A stretch of 42,880 nucleotides of DNA. Origin: an uncultured Faecalibaculum sp. Lineage in GTDB: Bacteria > Bacillota_I > Bacilli_A > Erysipelotrichales > Erysipelotrichaceae. A program made the position numbers and the translations under genes. This document shows, piece by piece, positions 39,024 to 42,880 of the stretch. The stretch covers positions 1 to 42,880 of the forward strand of contig NZ_CAJUPA010000020.1 in the NCBI RefSeq assembly GCF_910588395.1. The letters are read 5' to 3'. Every line of letters begins with the position of its first letter. Position 1 is the first letter of the stretch. A model generated the notes under the pieces. The model had not been told where the DNA came from, ran no database searches, and saw nothing but the letters and a program-made list of their open reading frames with translations.

Positions 39024-40313
39024 ATGTGGATCCTCATTCTCGTACAGGTGGTGCTGATTGCTCTCAATGCGGTCTTTGCCTGCGCGGAAATAGCAGTGCT
39101 GTCCGTCAATGAACGGAAGATGGAAAAACTGTCAGCTCAGGGAAGCAGAAGCGCCCAGCGCATTGCGGGATTCCTGAAACATCCCGAAACCTTTCTCTCC
39201 ACGATCCAGGTGGCCATCACCCTTTCCGGATTTCTGGGGAGTGCCTTTGCCGCGGATAATTTCGCCGGTTCCCTGACAGACTGGCTCCTGGGCATGGGCA
39301 TCGGCCTGCCCCGGGACGTGCTGTCTTCCATTTCCGTCGTGGTCATCACGCTGATCCTGTCTTATTTCACGCTGATCTTCGGTGAACTCGTCCCCAAGCG
39401 GCTGGCCATGCGCAAAAGCGAGTCGCTTTCCCTGTCCATGTCCGGCTTTCTCCAGGGAATCTCCGTTGCCTTCCGCCCCCTGGTCTGGCTGCTGTCCGTC
39501 AGCACCAACGCCGTGCTGCGTCTGATGGGCATTGATCCCAATGAGGAAGAGGAACAGGCCGGAGAAGAAGAAATTCTGCTCATGGTGGACTCCGGCAGGA
39601 TCGAACCTCAGGAAAAACAGCTGATTGCCAATGTATTCGACTTCAATGATCTGACCCTGCGGGAAATCTGCACCCACCGGGTGGATGTGGATTTTCTGGA
39701 CGCAGACGACACCCTTCAGCAGTGGGAGGAAACCATTCACCAGACCCGCCACTCGCTGTATCCGGTCAGAGGCGAAGAAGAGGAAATACTCGGGGTCCTG
39801 GATACCAAGGACTTCTTCCGGATGAAAAACCCGGACAAAGAACAAGTCATGGCTGCCCTGAAACCCGCTCTGTTCGTGCCCGAAACCGTGAAAGCCGACG
39901 ATGCCCTGGCGCTCCTTCGTCAAGCCCGCAGCAAGCTGGCTGTGGTGCTGGATGAATACGGCGGCATTGAAGGCGTTGTCACCCTGCAGGACCTGGCAGA
40001 GGCCATTGTCGGCGTCATGGAAGCAGATGAAGACATACCGGTGATCTCCGGTGACGAAAACGGCTGGAAGATCACCGGCAACGTCAGTGTCTCCGATCTG
40101 GAAACCGCAGTGGGGATCACGGTGAAATGCGATGCGGATACGATTACGGGTCTGATCACGGAAATCACCGGTCACATTCTGCAGACAGGGGACACAGTCA
40201 CGCTGAAGGACAGTCAGCTGATTCTGAAAGTGGAAGCGGTGAAGGACCACGTGGTGGAGCAGGCTGTGCTGTATCCCGCCGCCCGGGAAAAGATCGCCAG
40301 CCAGGTGCAGTAG
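39024..40313 (+). CDS. CNNM/CorC-family membrane protein (hemolysin-C-like)
   Basis: A 429-residue protein. An N-terminal CNNM (DUF21) membrane domain (about 1-175; NAVFACAEIAVLSVNERKMEKL, STIQVAITLSGFLGSAFAADN, LIFGELVPKRLAM) is followed by a CBS pair (about 205-325; ICTHRVDVDFLD, LDEYGGIEGVVTLQDLAEAIVG) and a CorC/HlyC domain (345-415). The family is linked to magnesium or cobalt export. The only AAGGAG is 13 bases before ATG, which is long. Probably cotranscribed with the two upstream genes. Confidence 0.94.
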   Translation: MWILILVQVVLIALNAVFACAEIAVLSVNERKMEKLSAQGSRSAQRIAGFLKHPETFLSTIQVAITLSGFLGSAFAADNFAGSLTDWLLGMGIGLPRDVLSSISVVVITLILSYFTLIFGELVPKRLAMRKSESLSLSMSGFLQGISVAFRPLVWLLSVSTNAVLRLMGIDPNEEEEQAGEEEILLMVDSGRIEPQEKQLIANVFDFNDLTLREICTHRVDVDFLDADDTLQQWEETIHQTRHSLYPVRGEEEEILGVLDTKDFFRMKNPDKEQVMAALKPALFVPETVKADDALALLRQARSKLAVVLDEYGGIEGVVTLQDLAEAIVGVMEADEDIPVISGDENGWKITGNVSVSDLETAVGITVKCDADTITGLITEITGHILQTGDTVTLKDSQLILKVEAVKDHVVEQAVLYPAAREKIASQVQ

Positions 40314-40324
40314 TCATTCAGCAG

Positions 40325-40359
40325 GGAAGAGGTGCATAAAGCAGATCCTCTTCCTTTTT
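40325..40359 (+). terminator. Terminator of the ABC-F/EamA/CNNM operon
   Basis: GGAAGAGG (40325-40332) pairs with CCTCTTCC (40347-40354), then five T. Confidence 0.9.
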
Positions 40360-40482
40360 CCGTTTCTGCCGATGACCGGCTGCGCCGGTGTGACAGGGCA
40401 TCAGGACCAGGGAAATTCCGGTCTGACCCGATTACCGGACATGGGAACCCACAGTCAATCAGATCCTGGTCCAGACGCAGCA

Positions 40483-40512
40483 AAGCCGCGGGATTTGTAC
40501 TTCCCGCGGCTT
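40483..40512 (-). terminator. Terminator candidate of the TetR gene
   Basis: AAGCCGCGGGA pairs with TCCCGCGGCTT (11-bp perfect stem). The T tract is short on either strand. The 40360-40480 sequence shows nothing else. Confidence 0.65.
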
Positions 40513-40549
40513 GTTTGCGCATTTGAGCCTCCTGCCGGTTTCAGCTGCT

Positions 40550-41128
40550 TCAGACAACCAGCAGAGACCGAAGTGACTTGGCCGCCCGTCTGGCATCCTC
40601 CAGTTTCAGAATGCCATGGCGGCTCACTGCTTCGAAGCCCAGACTGCCGGACATGAATAGCAGCCAGAGACCTTCCGCATCCACCTGGCGGAATTCGCCC
40701 CGCTGCTGGCCGTAACGGATCAGACTGATGCAGGCTTCCCGGCCCTGATTGAGCATGGTTTCCATCAAGGCCAGCCGGTGTTTCTGCGCCGGATCGGAAA
40801 AGAACTCGCAGATGGCCAGAAACAGACTCGCCTGATTCTGTTCAATGTTCTGCAACGTGGTTTCGACAAATTCATCCAGTATATCCGGTGCCGCATCCTG
40901 TTGTGCCATCCGTTTCTGCATGGCACTGTGCTTTCGGGCGGGGAGCTGTTTCAGAATCTCCAGAAAAATCTGTTCTGCGCTGTCATAGTGTCCGTACAGC
41001 CCGCCCCGGGACAGACTGCAGACCTCGCATATTTCTTTCATGGTCACAGACCGGAAGCCCTTTTCGGCGAACAGAGCCAGGGACTTGTCCAGGATCATCT
41101 GTCTGGTTGCCTCTCCTCGTTTACTCAT
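40550..41128 (-). CDS. TetR/AcrR-family transcriptional regulator
   Basis: A 192-residue regulator. The N-terminal helix-turn-helix (about 5-50) reads GEATRQMILDKSLALFAEKGFRSVTMKEICEVCSLSRGGLYGHYDS, typical of TetR proteins; the rest is an all-helical ligand domain. ATG at 41128 was chosen; an in-frame GTG at 41146 lies inside the operator and has no ribosome site. The ATG too lacks one, but a -10 (GATTAT) lies exactly six bases upstream. It probably represses itself through the palindrome in its promoter. Targets are unknown; the ppk2 gene lies just upstream on the same strand. Confidence 0.92.
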   Translation of the reverse strand: MSKRGEATRQMILDKSLALFAEKGFRSVTMKEICEVCSLSRGGLYGHYDSAEQIFLEILKQLPARKHSAMQKRMAQQDAAPDILDEFVETTLQNIEQNQASLFLAICEFFSDPAQKHRLALMETMLNQGREACISLIRYGQQRGEFRQVDAEGLWLLFMSGSLGFEAVSRHGILKLEDARRAAKSLRSLLVV

Positions 41129-41134
41129 GGAGCT

Positions 41135-41163
41135 ATAATCCGACACTTATGTCGGAAAGTCAA
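41135..41163 (-). promoter_or_regulatory. TetR promoter with operator in the spacer
   Basis: Minus strand TTGACT (plus 41158-41163), 17-base spacer, GATTAT (plus 41135-41140). The spacer holds the palindrome TCCGACA-CTTA-TGTCGGA (41139-41156), 7-bp perfect arms, an ideal place for autorepression. Confidence 0.8.
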
Positions 41164-41172
41164 GGAAGGCGT

Positions 41173-42405
41173 TCAGGATTTGCTGTTCTGATTCTCCGGC
41201 TTGTTTCCGGTTTTCCGTTCCGCCGGCTTTCTCCCTCTGGGTCGATGATGCCGGGAATGACGATAGGGGCGGCGTTTGACAGGGGGCTTGGGAGCAGCTG
41301 CCGAGCCGGCCGCATCGGGCTGTTCCTGCGGACGGCCGGATGGGGCTGCGTTATCCGGAGAAACATCCTTCTTTTCCTCTCCCGGCCTGACAGGCTGCTC
41401 CTCTTCAGGACTGACAGCACTGTTCTTCTCTGCCTGAGCAGGTGCCGCCGGAGCCGTCTCCCGTTCCGGCTGTTCAGCCTGAGCCTGCGGATTCTGCGAA
41501 GTGCCGGATTTGCGGTGTTTCCGGGATTTTTTCGGAGTGTCTCCGTCTTCCGCTTCCAGCTCCTCCCTGTACAGTGCCAGCCGCGCTTTCTGTTCCGGCG
41601 GCATCACCGGATACCTGGGATCCATTTCCTCCATGGCTTTGCGGATGATCTGGGAAACAAGATAGCGTGTATACCACTTCTTGTCCGCCGGAATCACATA
41701 CCAGGGAGAGCCGGATGTGGCGGTGGCATTGATGGCATCTTCATACGCAGCCGTATACTGGTCCCAGAGCTTCCGTTCCTTCAGATCGGACTCGGAGAAT
41801 TTCCAGTTTTTATCCGGATCTTCAATACGCTCCAGGAACCGTTCTTTCTGGGTTTCTTTGGATACGTTCAGGAAGATTTTGACGATCCGGTAGCCGTTCT
41901 GACGAAGATATTTTTCGTAGTGCCGGATCTGCTTGTACCGCTTTTTGAAGAATTTGGGATCATCCACGATCCGGGAAGGCATCATATAGGTCTGATGCAG
42001 ATTCCGGACCTGCACCACCAGAACATCTTCATAGTAGGACCGGTTGTAGATCGCGATTTTGCCCCGCCGGGGAATGTGCCGGTTGACTCGCCAGAGAAAA
42101 TCATGCGCCAGTTCATCGGATGTGGGCTGCTTGAAGCTGCAGACATCCACGCCCTGGGGATTGATTCCGCTCATGACGTGCTTGATGGTGGAATCCTTGC
42201 CGGCAGCATCCCGGGCCTGAATCAGAATGATCAGACCTTCTTTCTGATCGGCATACAGTTTATCCTGCAGTGCCTGGATTGCCAGCTGGTTCACGGTGGT
42301 TTTCTGGATGATTTCCTCCTTGATCACCTTGTCCTCTTTGGCACCGGTGTTCATTTTGGACAGATCCAGCTTCCGGGATCCGTCGAATGTGTATTTTTTC
42401 AGCAT
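41173..42405 (-). CDS. PPK2-family polyphosphate kinase with disordered C-terminal tail
   Basis: A 410-residue protein. Residues 1-285 are a complete PPK2 domain: Walker A ARDAAGKDS (64-72), the lid/Arg region RRGKIAIYNRSYYEDVLVVQV (113-133) and WYVIPADKKWYTRYLV. PPK2 enzymes transfer phosphate between polyphosphate and nucleotides. Residues about 286-410 are a low-complexity tail: first acidic, rich in Pro, Glu, Gln and Ala, then strongly basic (KPPVKRRPYRHSRHHRPRGRK). Such a tail is not part of usual PPK2 proteins, about 280-300 residues long. ATG at 42405 chosen for GGAGG nine bases upstream; TACAAT (plus ATTGTA at 42428-42433) is a -10. Confidence 0.93.
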   Translation of the reverse strand: MLKKYTFDGSRKLDLSKMNTGAKEDKVIKEEIIQKTTVNQLAIQALQDKLYADQKEGLIILIQARDAAGKDSTIKHVMSGINPQGVDVCSFKQPTSDELAHDFLWRVNRHIPRRGKIAIYNRSYYEDVLVVQVRNLHQTYMMPSRIVDDPKFFKKRYKQIRHYEKYLRQNGYRIVKIFLNVSKETQKERFLERIEDPDKNWKFSESDLKERKLWDQYTAAYEDAINATATSGSPWYVIPADKKWYTRYLVSQIIRKAMEEMDPRYPVMPPEQKARLALYREELEAEDGDTPKKSRKHRKSGTSQNPQAQAEQPERETAPAAPAQAEKNSAVSPEEEQPVRPGEEKKDVSPDNAAPSGRPQEQPDAAGSAAAPKPPVKRRPYRHSRHHRPRGRKPAERKTGNKPENQNSKS

Positions 42406-42727
42406 GGTTTGTGCCTCCGTTTTCTTTATTGTAGAAGCCGTGCTCCGTTCAGGACGCTTCCATGACCGTTTTTTCCACCGGTGAAGACAGAAGTCGGTGC
42501 CGGTGGTAGGATACAGATGAACAAGAGGACAGACCGATGGACACAGAAACATCCGGAGAACCGGAACCTGAATCCCGCGCGTAGAGGTCCTGAACATTTC
42601 ATTCTTGGCCCGGTACATCCGGGCCGGTTTTGCATTCAGGCGCTGTTTGCGGACTGGTGGTTCTGACGGTTCATTGCTGACGGCTCGATGAAGGAGAAAA
42701 GCAGAAGGAAACAGGAAGGAGAAGAAG
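42406..42727 (+). other. Intergenic stretch with one terminator-like hairpin
   Basis: No gene is supported here. GGCCCGG-TACAT-CCGGGCC (42607-42625) is followed by GGTTTT, a weak terminator-like hairpin. The rest contains only the minus-strand ppk2 promoter and the ribosome site of the next gene. Confidence 0.5.
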
Positions 42728-42850
42728 ATGAGAAGACAGGACAGGGAAATCAGGGACAGGGAAGATATTCTGGATATCATGAAACGGGCGAAAGCTGTCC
42801 GCCTGGCATTCAATGACGATCCGGTTCCGTTGCAAACTACTTTGTCATAG
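42728..42850 (+). pseudogene. Truncated 5' end of a PPOX-family (pyridoxamine 5'-phosphate oxidase-like) gene
   Basis: AAGGAG precedes an ATG opening MRRQDREIRDREDILDIMKR, then AKAVRLAFNDDPVP. This is the usual start of 5-nitroimidazole-reductase/PPOX-family flavoproteins, which normally continue with a YVVPLNFGY-like strand to about 150 residues. Here the match breaks after PVP and the frame ends LQTTLS-stop at 42850. The break near 42829 suggests a deletion, rearrangement or inserted element beginning there; the window ends 30 bases later, so I cannot tell which. Confidence 0.55.
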
Positions 42851-42880
42851 TTTACATATCCCCGTTGCCAGGGACAGCTC

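Noticed and set aside
42607..42629. Possible terminator of a plus-strand gene
   Set aside because: Kept only as a weak hairpin: there is no plus-strand gene immediately upstream and the T tract is short.
1..42880. CRISPR arrays, prophage, complete transposase genes, rRNA genes
   Set aside because: No spaced direct-repeat array, no integrase/transposase or phage structural reading frame, and no rRNA sequence was seen.

Overview
The window is chromosomal DNA of a low-complexity-operon Bacillota (Firmicutes) type genome with fairly high GC (roughly mid-50s %, estimated by eye). Bacillota-type hallmarks are a T-box leader, lipoprotein binding proteins, Gram-positive style SecA, LytTR/GHKL and NarL/OmpR two-component systems, tRNA clusters with encoded CCA, and strong AGGAGG-like ribosome sites. 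A member of the Erysipelotrichia or a nearby class is my guess; no single gene here proves it. No CRISPR array, rRNA, prophage or complete insertion sequence is visible; only the two window edges hint at rearrangement.

Region by region: 148-4364 (minus) is a tightly coupled sugar-sensing operon: membrane-anchored ribose-binding-like protein, NarL-type histidine kinase, response regulator, and a lipoprotein solute-binding protein, with no permease. 4801-7144 (plus) is a LytTR regulator followed by two proteins that together look like one AgrC-type kinase cut in half: the ATPase half lacks a recognisable H-box, and the next protein is a polytopic membrane sensor that ends just after an RHDLIN H-box. 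7378-10975 holds manA, mutY, luxS and a YdjC/ChbG-type deacetylase. 11210-14879 holds secA (short C-terminus) and prfB (without the programmed frameshift). 15004-15238 is a self-contained unit (promoter, palindromic operator, hairpin, ribosome site, 26-residue hydrophobic peptide, terminator). 15363-17510 (minus) is a striking fusion of acyl-CoA dehydrogenase, EtfA FAD domain and three rubredoxins, divergent from a TreR-like GntR regulator.

18425-21883 carries a lipoprotein, cysK, an 11-repeat MORN protein and an SGNH hydrolase. 22020-24978 is a T-box-controlled amino-acid ABC importer (TrpXYZ type). 25118-27599 holds a small unknown protein, a Na/Pi cotransporter-PhoU protein and a small membrane protein. 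Two minus-strand tRNA clusters (27761-28079: Val-Thr-Lys-Gly; 32888-33227: Val-Tyr-Gln-Gly) share identical first and last genes and bracket a DeoR-regulator/OmpR-RR/kinase/acidic-tail operon and a DUF1848/uracil-DNA-glycosylase pair. 33422-36263 contains an unknown gene, a divergent MreB-like protein, infA and rpoA (without the ribosomal protein genes that normally lie between and after them). 36327-40313 has an ABC-F protein, an EamA exporter and a CNNM/CorC protein; 40550-42405 (minus) a TetR regulator and a PPK2 polyphosphate kinase with a long disordered tail; the end holds the broken 5' end of a PPOX-family flavoprotein gene.

Four genes (SGNH hydrolase, DUF1848, TetR, small membrane protein) have a candidate -10 box exactly six bases before ATG and no ribosome site, suggesting leaderless mRNAs. 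The best candidates for undescribed biology are the split AgrC-like kinase, the dehydrogenase-Etf-triple-rubredoxin fusion, the operator-controlled 26-residue peptide unit and the DUF1848-UDG pair.
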